Source: Candidatus Gastranaerophilales bacterium (GTDB lineage Bacteria; Cyanobacteriota; Vampirovibrionia; Gastranaerophilales; Gastranaerophilaceae). Taken from it: a stretch of 64,000 nucleotides of DNA. Of the stretch, positions 17,313 through 24,883 are shown piece by piece. The DNA is taken from NCBI GenBank assembly GCA_910588555.1, contig CAJUPC010000007.1:1-64000 (forward strand), written 5' to 3'. The position numbers and the translations under genes were made by a program. Below the pieces are notes generated by a model, which saw nothing but the letters and a program-made list of their open reading frames with translations, did not search any database and had not been told where the DNA came from. Numbering within the stretch: the stretch's first letter is position 1; each line of letters begins with the position of its first letter.

Positions 17313-17942
17313 ATGGATTTAGAAAACAAAGAAGAAATCGTTGTAGAAGAAACTGCAACTGAAACTACAGAAGTAGCTGCAGCAGAAGAAACTTCTGAAG
17401 AAAGACCTAGAAGACGCGGCCGCGGCAGAAAACAAAAAATTGAAACAACAGAAGAAAAACCTCAATCTGAATGGGTTGAACGTGTTGTTCAAATCAGCCG
17501 TGTAACAAAAGTTGTTAAAGGCGGTAAAAAATTAAGCTTCCGTGCTATCGTTATTGTTGGTAACAAAAAAGGTCAGGTTGGCGTTGGATGTGCTAAAGCG
17601 GCAGAAGTTATTATCGCTATCCAAAAAGCTATTGCTGACGGAAGAAAAAATCTTATCAATGTACCTATCTTTAAAACAACTATTCCTCACCCGATTACAG
17701 GACGTTCAGGTGCAGGTTCTGTTATGCTTAAACCGGCATCTCAAGGTACCGGTATTATCGCAGGCGGTGCTGTAAGATTAGTTCTTGAACTTGCAGGTAT
17801 TGAAAACATCCTTGCTAAATCTTTAGGTTCAAAAGCTCCTCTTAACGCTGCTAACGCAACTTTGGAAGCTTTAAAAGCATTAACTCCGTTCAAAGAAGTT
17901 GCTGAAAAACGCGGTTTGACTATGGCTGAATTGTTGAATTAA
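17313..17942 (+). CDS. rpsE: 30S ribosomal protein S5 with N-terminal extension
   Basis: 209 aa, longer than the usual ~165. The first ~50 residues are an acidic Glu/Thr/Ala stretch followed by RPRRRGRGRKQK. The core starts at EWVERVVQISRVTKVVKGG and carries the typical GNKKGQVGVGCAKA and HPITGRSGAGSVMLKPA blocks. S5 helps decoding fidelity and 30S assembly. It is normally preceded by rplF-rplR in the spc operon; here it is the first gene, after a pilin, with a 156-nt AT-rich upstream region containing an AGACT...AGTCT hairpin. RBS AAAGGT. Confidence 0.96.
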   Translation: MDLENKEEIVVEETATETTEVAAAEETSEERPRRRGRGRKQKIETTEEKPQSEWVERVVQISRVTKVVKGGKKLSFRAIVIVGNKKGQVGVGCAKAAEVIIAIQKAIADGRKNLINVPIFKTTIPHPITGRSGAGSVMLKPASQGTGIIAGGAVRLVLELAGIENILAKSLGSKAPLNAANATLEALKALTPFKEVAEKRGLTMAELLN

Positions 17943-17988
17943 TCAGTCGGGTTATTGTATTGAATAAAATTAAAAAGGAAAATAGAAA

Positions 17989-18180
17989 ATGGCAAAAACA
18001 GAATTAAAACAAATAAAAATTAAACTTGTAAGAAGCCTTATAGGTGCTTCTGAAAAACAACGCAGAGTTGTTGCAGGTTTAGGTTTATCTAAACAAGATC
18101 AAGTTGTAGAACACTACAACAGCGCTACTATTTTAGGTATGGTAAACAAAGTACCTCACTTAGTACAAATCGTTGAATAG
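17989..18180 (+). CDS. rpmD: 50S ribosomal protein L30
   Basis: 63 aa, normal L30 length, with typical sequence: IKIKLVRSLIGASEKQRRVV, then AGLGLSKQDQVVEHYNSATI and MVNKVPHLVQIVE. Peripheral 50S protein. RBS AAAAGGAAA. Lies between rpsE and rplO as in the canonical spc operon order. Confidence 0.95.
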   Translation: MAKTELKQIKIKLVRSLIGASEKQRRVVAGLGLSKQDQVVEHYNSATILGMVNKVPHLVQIVE

Positions 18181-18251
18181 TTATTAATCGCGTATAGCCT
18201 TGCGGCGATAGTGATAATTAGCGAGCGGTTACATAATTAAAAGAAAGGAAA

Positions 18252-18707
18252 ATGAAAAAAATGACAATTACATTAGAAGATTTAAGACCTGCAGAAGGTG
18301 CTACACATAAATCAAAAAGAGTAGGAAGAGGACGTTCATCAGGACACGGTAAAACATCTTGCCGCGGTCATAACGGTGAAGGACAGCGTTCAGGAAACTC
18401 TTCTAAAAGAGGATTTGAAGGCGGCCAAATGCCAGGTTACAGACAAATGCCTAAATTAAAAGGCTTCAAACTTATTAACCAGTTGAGATATGCTGAAATT
18501 AATGTTGGCAGAATTGCTCAATACGGTTTGAAAGAAGTTTCTTTTGAAATCTTGAAAGAAGCAGGCAGAATTCACCCGACTTGCGTTGGATTAAGAGTTC
18601 TTGGCAACGGTGAATTAAATGAAGCAGTTACTGTTAAAGCTTCTTATGTTACTCCATCAGCAAAAGAAAAAATTGAAAAAGCAGGCGGAAAGGTTGAGTT
18701 AGTATAA
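18252..18707 (+). CDS. rplO: 50S ribosomal protein L15
   Basis: 151 aa. Typical N-terminal Gly/Arg-rich region (SKRVGRGRSSGHGKTSCRGH and on through KRGFEGGQMPGYRQMPKLKGF), then the globular C-terminal domain. L15 is a late-assembling 50S protein. The stop overlaps the secY start (TAATG), so translational coupling is likely. The 71-nt spacer from rpmD is noticeably GC-richer than other spacers here. Confidence 0.96.
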   Translation: MKKMTITLEDLRPAEGATHKSKRVGRGRSSGHGKTSCRGHNGEGQRSGNSSKRGFEGGQMPGYRQMPKLKGFKLINQLRYAEINVGRIAQYGLKEVSFEILKEAGRIHPTCVGLRVLGNGELNEAVTVKASYVTPSAKEKIEKAGGKVELV

Positions 18708-20044
18708 TGGCACCACAAATGAAAATGCCGACAACTGATGATTTAATGTCAATGTGGCAGGCGTCAGGTCTAAAACAAAAGATTATATTTACGTTTCTAA
18801 TGATTGCTGCTTTCAGATTTGGGGTACAAATGCCGCTATTCGGTATTAATAACCAAATATTCAGCAACATAGCTCAGGGAAACAACATAATCGGCTTTTT
18901 AGATTTGTTCTCAGGTGGCGCATTGGGTAAGGTATCTATATTTGCATTAGGTATCGGACCTTATATTACTTCATCAATTATTATCCAGCTTGTTTCTGTA
19001 GTAATTCCATCACTGGAAAAATTGCAGAAAGAAGAAGGAGAAGCAGGCAGAAGAAAACTGTCGCAGTATACACGTATTTTTACTGTTGTATTAGCTGTGT
19101 TCCAGTCATTAGTCTTCATGTTATATTTGCACCATTTACCCGGTGCGGTATTGCCTAATGTTAATCCGTTAATGTTCTTTGTAAGTTCAATTGTCGTATT
19201 AACAGCAGGTTCCGTACTTGTTATGTGGATATCTGAACTTATCACCGAAAAAGGTATCGGTAATGGCGGTTCTTTAATCATCTTTATCGGTATATTATCG
19301 GGAATTCCTATCTATGCGTCAAGAACTGCGCAAATTGTTGCTCATAATTCTATGATGCAGTTAGGATTAGCAGTTTTGCTTTTAATCTTCTTCCTTGCAA
19401 TGATTTTCATCGTTGTAATGCAGGAAGCTGTAAGAAAAGTTATTATTGTCAATCCGAAAAGACAGGTAGGTAACAAAGTTTACGGCGGCATGAATTCATT
19501 TATTCCGTTTAAACTTAACCCCGGCGGCGTAATGCCAATTATCTTTGCGATAGCAATTCTTCTGTTCCCATCAACTGTTTTGAGTTTGGTAGGACAGGCA
19601 AATTTCAAAAGCGAAGCTGTAAAAGCGGCTGTTGTACACTTGACTCAGTTTTTGAGTCCAGACGGTATAACTTATTACGTATTGTATTTCTTAATGATTG
19701 TTGCATTAACTTTCTTCTATGCATCAATCATGCCAAATATGCAGCCGAAAGATATTGCAGATAACTTGAAAAAATACGGTTCATCAATTCCCGGGGTAAA
19801 ACCGGGTAAACCAACAGCAGAAGCACTTGATAAAATTTTAACCAAAACAACATTTATCGGTGCTATGGGACTTGGTATTATTGCTCTTGTACCTTCACTT
19901 GCAAGTTATGTTACAAACATCAAAACATTGCAGGGTATCGGTGCAACTTCATTAATCATCATGGTTGGTGTTGCTTTAGACTTGATTAATCAGGTACGAA
20001 CACACCTGCTGGCACGAAATTATGAATCGTTCTTAAAAGAATAA
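18707..20044 (+). CDS. secY: Protein translocase subunit SecY
   Basis: 445 aa with ten membrane segments. Recognisable blocks: MWQASGLKQKIIFTFLMIAA, FGVQMPLFGIN, LDLFSGGALGKVSIFALGIGPYI, the cytosolic loop KLQKEEGEAGRRKLSQYTR, ELITEKGIGNGGSLIIFIGI and NPKRQVGNKVYGG. Forms the SecYEG channel. Start codon overlaps the rplO stop. Followed directly by a strong terminator, so adk, map and infA do not follow here. Confidence 0.97.
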   Translation: MAPQMKMPTTDDLMSMWQASGLKQKIIFTFLMIAAFRFGVQMPLFGINNQIFSNIAQGNNIIGFLDLFSGGALGKVSIFALGIGPYITSSIIIQLVSVVIPSLEKLQKEEGEAGRRKLSQYTRIFTVVLAVFQSLVFMLYLHHLPGAVLPNVNPLMFFVSSIVVLTAGSVLVMWISELITEKGIGNGGSLIIFIGILSGIPIYASRTAQIVAHNSMMQLGLAVLLLIFFLAMIFIVVMQEAVRKVIIVNPKRQVGNKVYGGMNSFIPFKLNPGGVMPIIFAIAILLFPSTVLSLVGQANFKSEAVKAAVVHLTQFLSPDGITYYVLYFLMIVALTFFYASIMPNMQPKDIADNLKKYGSSIPGVKPGKPTAEALDKILTKTTFIGAMGLGIIALVPSLASYVTNIKTLQGIGATSLIIMVGVALDLINQVRTHLLARNYESFLKE

Positions 20045-20073
20045 AAAAAGACCGCTCAGGCGGTCTTTTTTTT
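20043..20073 (+). terminator. Terminator of the rpsE-secY operon
   Basis: AAAGACCGC-TCAG-GCGGTCTTT hairpin followed by a long T run immediately after the secY stop codon. Confidence 0.95.
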
Positions 20074-20169
20074 GCTTTCTTTAAAATATAGGTTGAATTT
20101 AAACTATAGACAAAAAGTAGTATTAGGATTAAAAATTTTATTACTATTTAGTCGAATGTTTTGTGGTGC

Positions 20170-20256
20170 AAAAACATGTAACATATAAATGTAAATCCTC
20201 AACTCTTCTGATTGCTCAGTATTTACCCTGACTTTTTTTATAGTCAGGGTTTTCTT
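20170..20256 (+). ncRNA. Possible small RNA ending in an intrinsic terminator
   Basis: Between the secY terminator and the PilZ gene there is a second terminator: ACCCTGACT (20225-20233), AGTCAGGGT (20242-20250), TTTCTTT. Since secY is already terminated, this implies a separate short transcript. An imperfect ATGTTTT...AAAAACAT hairpin precedes it. No protein frame or known RNA family was recognised. Confidence 0.35.
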
Positions 20257-20311
20257 TACATATCGACAAAATAAAAAAAATAGTGTATAATAATTTCAAA
20301 ATGAGGTTATT

Positions 20312-20902
20312 ATGAGAGAATTAGTAGAAAAGGACAGAAAAATTACAGTTGTGCCATCTGACTTTAGATGTGCCAATAAAGGTACTATTGTTGATATTGA
20401 ACCGAGATATTTCACGGTTGAGTTGGATTATGAACCAACAGGAATGATGAGACGCAATTATTGCGAATTTTATACTCAAACAAGTCATGGGACTTTATAT
20501 TTTGATTCTTATCCTGAAGAAATTCAAGGAAAAAGAATTAAAGTTGCTACACCTGCAAAACATAGATTTTTACAAAGACGTCAATATACACGTATCAAAT
20601 ATGTTTATGATTTAGACTTAAACTTTGACGGTGGAAGCCACAAAATTACAACCCTTGATATATCTGCAGGCGGTATGAAATTTAGAACAAACTCAAATGT
20701 TGATATTGAAAAAACTTATTCAATTAAACTTCCATTATCTGAAAAACAGGCTGTAGAATGTTTATTCAGTCCGATTAGAATAGAGAAAAATGAAAACAGC
20801 GGATATACATTGTCAGGAAGATTTGAATATCATACCAGCAAAGATAAAATGACATTAACTCAATTCTGTGCAAAAAGAAGTATTGAAATCCGTAACAAGT
20901 AA
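20312..20902 (+). CDS. PilZ domain (c-di-GMP-binding) protein
   Basis: 196 aa. YcgR-like layout: an N-terminal beta domain (to about residue 85), then a PilZ domain with the RxxxR motif (RRQYTR) and DISAGGMKFRT (D/NxSxxG), the two elements that bind cyclic di-GMP. Probably a cytoplasmic effector linking c-di-GMP to motility, pili or polysaccharide. A GGDEF protein that could make the ligand is at 47125. TATAAT upstream and RBS GAGGT. The decarboxylase start overlaps its stop (TAATG). Confidence 0.88.
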   Translation: MRELVEKDRKITVVPSDFRCANKGTIVDIEPRYFTVELDYEPTGMMRRNYCEFYTQTSHGTLYFDSYPEEIQGKRIKVATPAKHRFLQRRQYTRIKYVYDLDLNFDGGSHKITTLDISAGGMKFRTNSNVDIEKTYSIKLPLSEKQAVECLFSPIRIEKNENSGYTLSGRFEYHTSKDKMTLTQFCAKRSIEIRNK

Positions 20903-21921
20903 TGAGTCTGATAAATTTACTTAAAAAACAAAATCGTAAAACATTGTTCACGACACCTTCTCATGGACAAAAGTTTTTCGTGTTTAACAAGTTCAGACAA
21001 TTTTATAAATATGATATATCGGAAACAGATGCGCATGATCCGCAAACAGCCCTTTATAAAGCGCAGGAACGAGCTGCAAAAATTTATGGGACTAAACACA
21101 CATATTTTCTTACAAACGGTTCAACAAGCGGCATAATTACGGCTGTATTAAGCTGTACTCAAAAATGTGACAAAGTTTTGCTGTGGCGTAACGCTCACCC
21201 GAGCCACTTGAATGCAGTAAAACTTGCAGGATGTGAGCCTGTATTCTATGATTTACCTATAAATAAAGACTGGGGAATTCACGATAAAATAGTTCCTGAT
21301 AATATTGATTTAAAAGGTATTAAAGCAATAATAATAACTTCACCAAGTTATGAGGGAGTCGTTTCAGATATCAAAGCTATAAAAAAAGTTTGTGAAAAGG
21401 CATATTTAATTGTTGATGAAGCGCATGGTGCACTTTATCCTTTTTCTGAAAAATTGCCTGAAAGCGCGGTTAAAATTGCAGACTTTACAATTCAATCGCT
21501 TCACAAAACAGCAGGCGGCTTAAATCCCACAGCACTTTTACATGTAAACTGTGAATGTGACGCTGAAAAAGCATTAAGTATGATAAATACAACCTCACCG
21601 TCGTACCCGCTTTTGGCAACAATAGAAGCAAATATTAATTATTTAAATTCTAAAAAGGGAAGAAAAAAGCTTGATAATTTGCTAAACAATATTGAAGATT
21701 TGCGAAAAAGTTCTCAAAATATCGAGTTTGGCGGAGATGATATTACAAAAATTCTTATAAAGAGGAAAGGCATGACAGGATATGAATTGTCTGATAAACT
21801 TTTTGATGAATTTGATATTGAAGATGAAAAAACAAACGAAATTTCAACAATGCTTTTGTGCGGTATCGGAACGGATGAAAAGAAATTAAAACGCCTTAAA
21901 CAAGCCCTAAGTAGAATATAA
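20902..21921 (+). CDS. PLP-dependent Orn/Lys/Arg decarboxylase-like protein (short form)
   Basis: 339 aa fold-type I PLP enzyme. DEAHG holds the Asp for the pyridine nitrogen, SLHKT the Schiff-base Lys, and GSTSGIITA the phosphate site. The N-terminal TPSHGQKF corresponds to the family's TPGHKxG. It resembles the SpeA/YaaO-type arginine or lysine decarboxylases that lead to polyamines, but lacks most of the usual C-terminal domain (family about 480 aa), so the substrate is uncertain. Translationally coupled to the PilZ gene. Confidence 0.75.
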   Translation: MSLINLLKKQNRKTLFTTPSHGQKFFVFNKFRQFYKYDISETDAHDPQTALYKAQERAAKIYGTKHTYFLTNGSTSGIITAVLSCTQKCDKVLLWRNAHPSHLNAVKLAGCEPVFYDLPINKDWGIHDKIVPDNIDLKGIKAIIITSPSYEGVVSDIKAIKKVCEKAYLIVDEAHGALYPFSEKLPESAVKIADFTIQSLHKTAGGLNPTALLHVNCECDAEKALSMINTTSPSYPLLATIEANINYLNSKKGRKKLDNLLNNIEDLRKSSQNIEFGGDDITKILIKRKGMTGYELSDKLFDEFDIEDEKTNEISTMLLCGIGTDEKKLKRLKQALSRI

Positions 21922-21955
21922 TAAAAAAAGAAGCCCTGATTGGACTTCTTTTTTA
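21922..21955 (+). terminator. Intrinsic terminator
   Basis: AAAAAAAGAAG and CTTCTTTTTTATTT flank a short loop directly after the decarboxylase stop; the inner stem is imperfect. The A/T runs on both sides allow use from both directions. Confidence 0.7.
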
Positions 21956-21972
21956 TTTGTAATTTTTAAAAC

Positions 21973-22257
21973 CTAAGCTGCAATAGAAGATTTGATTTCT
22001 CTGATTAAATATTCAGCTACCCATTCAAAATCTTTATTTTCTTCCGCTGCTTTTTTAAGGTATTGAACTGACGGAGCACCAATTCTGATAAGAGTCATAG
22101 CAACTACGCCTCTTTTGATACCTCTTACAACCTGCAATTGATTAACAAGCTGAGGAAGAGCTGATGTACCGATGCTTACAAGTTCATTTTCCAATTCATT
22201 TTTAGTAATATTGTCTGCGTTTTCTAATTTTGAAAGAATTTCATTAACTGTTTCCAT
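21973..22257 (-). CDS. Small HEAT-repeat-like protein
   Basis: 94 aa, all-helical: METVNEILSKLENADNITKN opens, then ALPQLVNQLQVVRGIKRGVV and AMTLIRIGAPSVQYLKKAA. The paired helices with conserved Arg/Gly/Ala positions look like two HEAT/armadillo-type repeats. RBS GGAGAAAAAT lies before the ATG. Function unknown; probably protein-protein interaction. The 200-bp stretch upstream (22258-22458) contains only AT-rich sequence and the terminator of the next gene. Confidence 0.6.
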   Translation of the reverse strand: METVNEILSKLENADNITKNELENELVSIGTSALPQLVNQLQVVRGIKRGVVAMTLIRIGAPSVQYLKKAAEENKDFEWVAEYLIREIKSSIAA

Positions 22258-22425
22258 TATTTTTCTCCATATATCTTTTTCTATTTATATTATGATTATA
22301 AACTAAAAAATAGCGTATTCTCGATTTCCTTACATAATCTTTATATGTTACCCTTGGGCAGCTAACGTAATGATTTATTCTATATTCATGTCATTTTAAT
22401 GACCGCCTACTTTGTGATTTTACTA

Positions 22426-22453
22426 AAAAAGCTCCCGAAAGGGAGCTTTTTGT
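22426..22453 (-). terminator. Terminator of the 22459 gene
   Basis: AAAAAGCTCCC-GAAA-GGGAGCTTTTT hairpin just beyond the minus-strand stop codon. The A run on the plus strand gives a U run in the minus transcript. Confidence 0.9.
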
Positions 22454-22458
22454 ATTTA

Positions 22459-22992
22459 TTAACCTTGTCCTGTGTAGTCGGGGGCGATATTTTTCGCACC
22501 TGCCTTTTCTTCTTCTTTCTTAGCATCGTATTCAGCTTGTGCAAGTTGAATTTGTGATTTAATACTGTCGAGTTCTGTTTGAATGCTGTCTTCTTCGTCT
22601 TTCAACGGTGTCAACATAGATTCTCTTATCATATCAAATTCTTGTGCCCAAACATTTTGAGCCTGCATCATTTGATTTTGCATGTATTGAGACATAACCA
22701 TAAAGTCTTGTCTTTGAGCATCAGTTAATTGAACATTTCCCAATGGAGAACCGCCATTATTGCCAAAGAAATCATGATTACCAAAAATTCCGGTACTCAT
22801 CATATTCATCTGGTACTGTCTTTGCATATTAGCATTGACCTGCTTTTCCATGCGGGTCAGATATTTTTCCATTTGTCCGACTTCTTTTGTAACACGGCGC
22901 AAGCGGGCCTGTACCATCGTTTCTCGGTGTTGTAAGGAACGAAGGTATTTACCAGCCATTAATTTTCCGTATGCGCCTGATAGGAAGCCCAT
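22459..22992 (-). CDS. Coiled-coil protein, paralog A
   Basis: 177 aa. MGFLSGAYGKLMAGKYLRSL opens a helical N-terminal half with heptads (RRVTKEVGQMEKYLTRMEKQ). A Gly/Asn-rich turn follows (FGNHDFFGNNGGSPLG), then a second long helix (DEEDSIQTELDSIKSQIQLA) and the tail PDYTGQG. A helical hairpin is predicted. It is the same length as, and clearly homologous to, the next gene (23139-23672), with identical N- and C-terminal ends. No signal peptide. RBS AAAGGATA. Carries the TGTAAC/TATATACTTTATATA upstream architecture. Confidence 0.75.
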   Translation of the reverse strand: MGFLSGAYGKLMAGKYLRSLQHRETMVQARLRRVTKEVGQMEKYLTRMEKQVNANMQRQYQMNMMSTGIFGNHDFFGNNGGSPLGNVQLTDAQRQDFMVMSQYMQNQMMQAQNVWAQEFDMIRESMLTPLKDEEDSIQTELDSIKSQIQLAQAEYDAKKEEEKAGAKNIAPDYTGQG

Positions 22993-23024
22993 GATAAATA
23001 TCCTTTTTACTTTATACTCTTAAA

Positions 23025-23089
23025 TATATAAAGTATATAATAGATATATAATTGCGTATATATAAAATTTTGTTTACATTTTGTTACAA
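23025..23089 (-). promoter_or_regulatory. TGTAAC half-sites plus TATATACTTTATATA core (paralog A)
   Basis: Core at 23025-23039, then two tandem half-sites 30-50 bp upstream, read on the minus strand as TGTAACAAAATGTAAACAA (23071-23089). Matches the arrangement at 63204-63266. Confidence 0.6.
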
Positions 23090-23102
23090 ACTTAACTGCT
23101 CA

Positions 23103-23133
23103 TAAAATAAAAGCTCCCCTTTTGGAGAGCTAT
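23103..23133 (-). terminator. Terminator of the 23139 gene
   Basis: AAAAGCTCCCC-TTTT-GGAGAGCT hairpin, slightly imperfect, just past the stop on the minus strand, with an A run giving U residues in the transcript. Confidence 0.75.
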
Positions 23134-23138
23134 ATTTG

Positions 23139-23672
23139 TTAACCCTGTCCGGTATAATCCGGTTTGAGGTATTGTATACCTGATTTTTCTTCTTCTTGTT
23201 TTGCTTTGTATTCTTGTTCTGCGATAAGTGTTTGTGATTTTAAACTGTCAAGTTCTGTTTGCAATTCATCTTCTTTGTCTTTTAATGGCTGCAACATAGC
23301 TTCTCTTATCATATCAAATTGCATTTGCCATACAGATTGAGCCTGTGACATTTGCATTTGTATCATTTGAGTGAATGCCTGATAATCTTGTCTTTGACCA
23401 TCGGTCCAAGTTCCTGTTCCTATAGGAGAGCCTCCGTTAGTACCTGTAAAATCATAATCTTTAAAGAAACCTGCTGATACATAAGCATTTCTCATCGCTA
23501 ACTGCATATTTGCATTTACTTGTTTTTCCATGCGGGACAAATATTTTTCCATATCTGCAACCTCTTTAGTTGCACGACGCACCTGGGTTGTTACCAGTGT
23601 TTGCTTGTACTGCAAATCACGGTAATATTTCCCCGCCATTAATTTTCCGTATGCGCCTGATAGGAACCCCAT
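23139..23672 (-). CDS. Coiled-coil protein, paralog B
   Basis: 177 aa, the neighbouring paralog of 22459-22992. Shared blocks include MGFLSGAYGKLMAGKY, MEKYL(S/T)RMEKQVNANMQ, the central GSP(I/L)G turn, MIRE(A/S)ML(Q/T)PLKD and the terminal PDYTGQG, while the middle has diverged (FKDYDFTGTNGG). Conservation at both ends with variation at the turn suggests a folded hairpin whose tip is exposed (inference). RBS AAGGGAAA. It has the same promoter core as its paralog, so the pair comes from a tandem duplication including regulation. Confidence 0.75.
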   Translation of the reverse strand: MGFLSGAYGKLMAGKYYRDLQYKQTLVTTQVRRATKEVADMEKYLSRMEKQVNANMQLAMRNAYVSAGFFKDYDFTGTNGGSPIGTGTWTDGQRQDYQAFTQMIQMQMSQAQSVWQMQFDMIREAMLQPLKDKEDELQTELDSLKSQTLIAEQEYKAKQEEEKSGIQYLKPDYTGQG

Positions 23673-23706
23673 GATTAATTTCCCTTACTTTTTTTATCCC
23701 CGTATA

Positions 23707-23772
23707 TATATAAAGTATTTATAAGTACAATTATTGCCTTAATAAGAAAAACTATGTTAAGAATTTGTTACA
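23707..23772 (-). promoter_or_regulatory. TGTAAC half-sites plus promoter core (paralog B)
   Basis: Core variant TAAATACTTTATATA (23707-23721, minus strand). A degenerate half-site at 23754-23761 and a good one (TGTAACAA, 23765-23772) lie upstream at the spacing seen for the other members. Confidence 0.5.
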
Positions 23773-23842
23773 TTCGCTAAAACCGCCTTGATAATGCATT
23801 GAAATTATATTTGTGATAAAATCAGGCTGTAAAGGAGAATTT

Positions 23843-24883
23843 ATGTTTAATAAAAGGATTTTTACCGGTAAAAATATAATTTTTGCGTCATTGGTTATAG
23901 CACTATTGCTGATTTTGCCTAAAATTACAGGGATATTACTGCTTTTCTTTGCGGCCTATGTTTTTGCGTGTGCACTCAATCCTTATGTTACAAAGCTAAT
24001 GAAACGAATGAGCAGAAATGCGGCTTCCACTCTTGTAGTTTTGACAAGTATTCTTGCTACTGTTGCATTGTTTGTTCCTATATTTTTTGTAGCATTTAAA
24101 GAAATTAAAACCTTTATTTCAACTTTACCCGATAAAATTTCAGGAGTGACAAATTTCCTGATGAACACTGAATTTTACGGACATAAAATTCCTGATATGC
24201 TGGATTTAGACACTGTAATAGGTAATTCATCAACATTTGCTCAAGGACTGGTAAACCATTCGTGGACTTTTACAATGAGCCTTTTTCAACTTGTAATGAT
24301 TACAGTCGCTCTAACTATGATTGTTTATTATATTCTTGTTGATAAAAAATATTTGAAAGATAAATTTTTACAATTCTTTCCACCTGATTTGAAAGAAAAA
24401 GCTGATAATATTTTAACAATCATCAGTAATAAAGTCGGCGGATATGTAAGGGCACAGCTTTTATCAATGGCGGCAGTAGGATTAATGATTGCAGTACTGC
24501 TTGTTATTCTTGGTGTCGAATATTCTACATTATTGGGTTTAATTGCGGGTTTGCTTGATATAATTCCGATTTTGGGACCGACTATTGCGCTTGCAGTAAT
24601 TTTACTTGTTGCTTATCCTTTGGGACTTGTAAAAATTATTTTAATTATTGCAGGATTTTTGATTGTTCAACAAATATCAAATTATGTTGTAAGACCTGTA
24701 TTATTCGGGAAATTAATGGAACTTCATCCGTTAATGATATTTTTGGCACTATTTTTAGCAGAGCAGTTTTTAGGCTTCTGGGGTGTAATTCTGTCACCTG
24801 CAATTGCTGCTACAATATGCGTTTTGATTGATGAATTATACTTAAAGCCAATTAATCTTAAAAACAGTTATATGGGAAAATAA
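23843..24883 (+). CDS. AI-2E family transporter (PerM/YdiK-like)
   Basis: 346 aa from ATG 23843, chosen for the AAAGGAG 7 nt upstream over an earlier in-frame GTG. It has an N-terminal pair of membrane helices, a soluble amphipathic region (FKEIKTFISTLPDKISGVTN) and a C-terminal bundle with the typical LLGLIAGLLDIIPILGPTIA and LFGKLMELHPLMIFLALF blocks. The family exports AI-2 in a few cases and acts as an Na+/H+ antiporter in others, so the substrate is open. Its stop overlaps the radical SAM start (TAATG). Confidence 0.88.
   Translation: MFNKRIFTGKNIIFASLVIALLLILPKITGILLLFFAAYVFACALNPYVTKLMKRMSRNAASTLVVLTSILATVALFVPIFFVAFKEIKTFISTLPDKISGVTNFLMNTEFYGHKIPDMLDLDTVIGNSSTFAQGLVNHSWTFTMSLFQLVMITVALTMIVYYILVDKKYLKDKFLQFFPPDLKEKADNILTIISNKVGGYVRAQLLSMAAVGLMIAVLLVILGVEYSTLLGLIAGLLDIIPILGPTIALAVILLVAYPLGLVKIILIIAGFLIVQQISNYVVRPVLFGKLMELHPLMIFLALFLAEQFLGFWGVILSPAIAATICVLIDELYLKPINLKNSYMGK

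Noticed and set aside
20074..20311. c-di-GMP riboswitch before the PilZ gene
   Set aside because: No GEMM-type conserved core was seen; only hairpins and a terminator.
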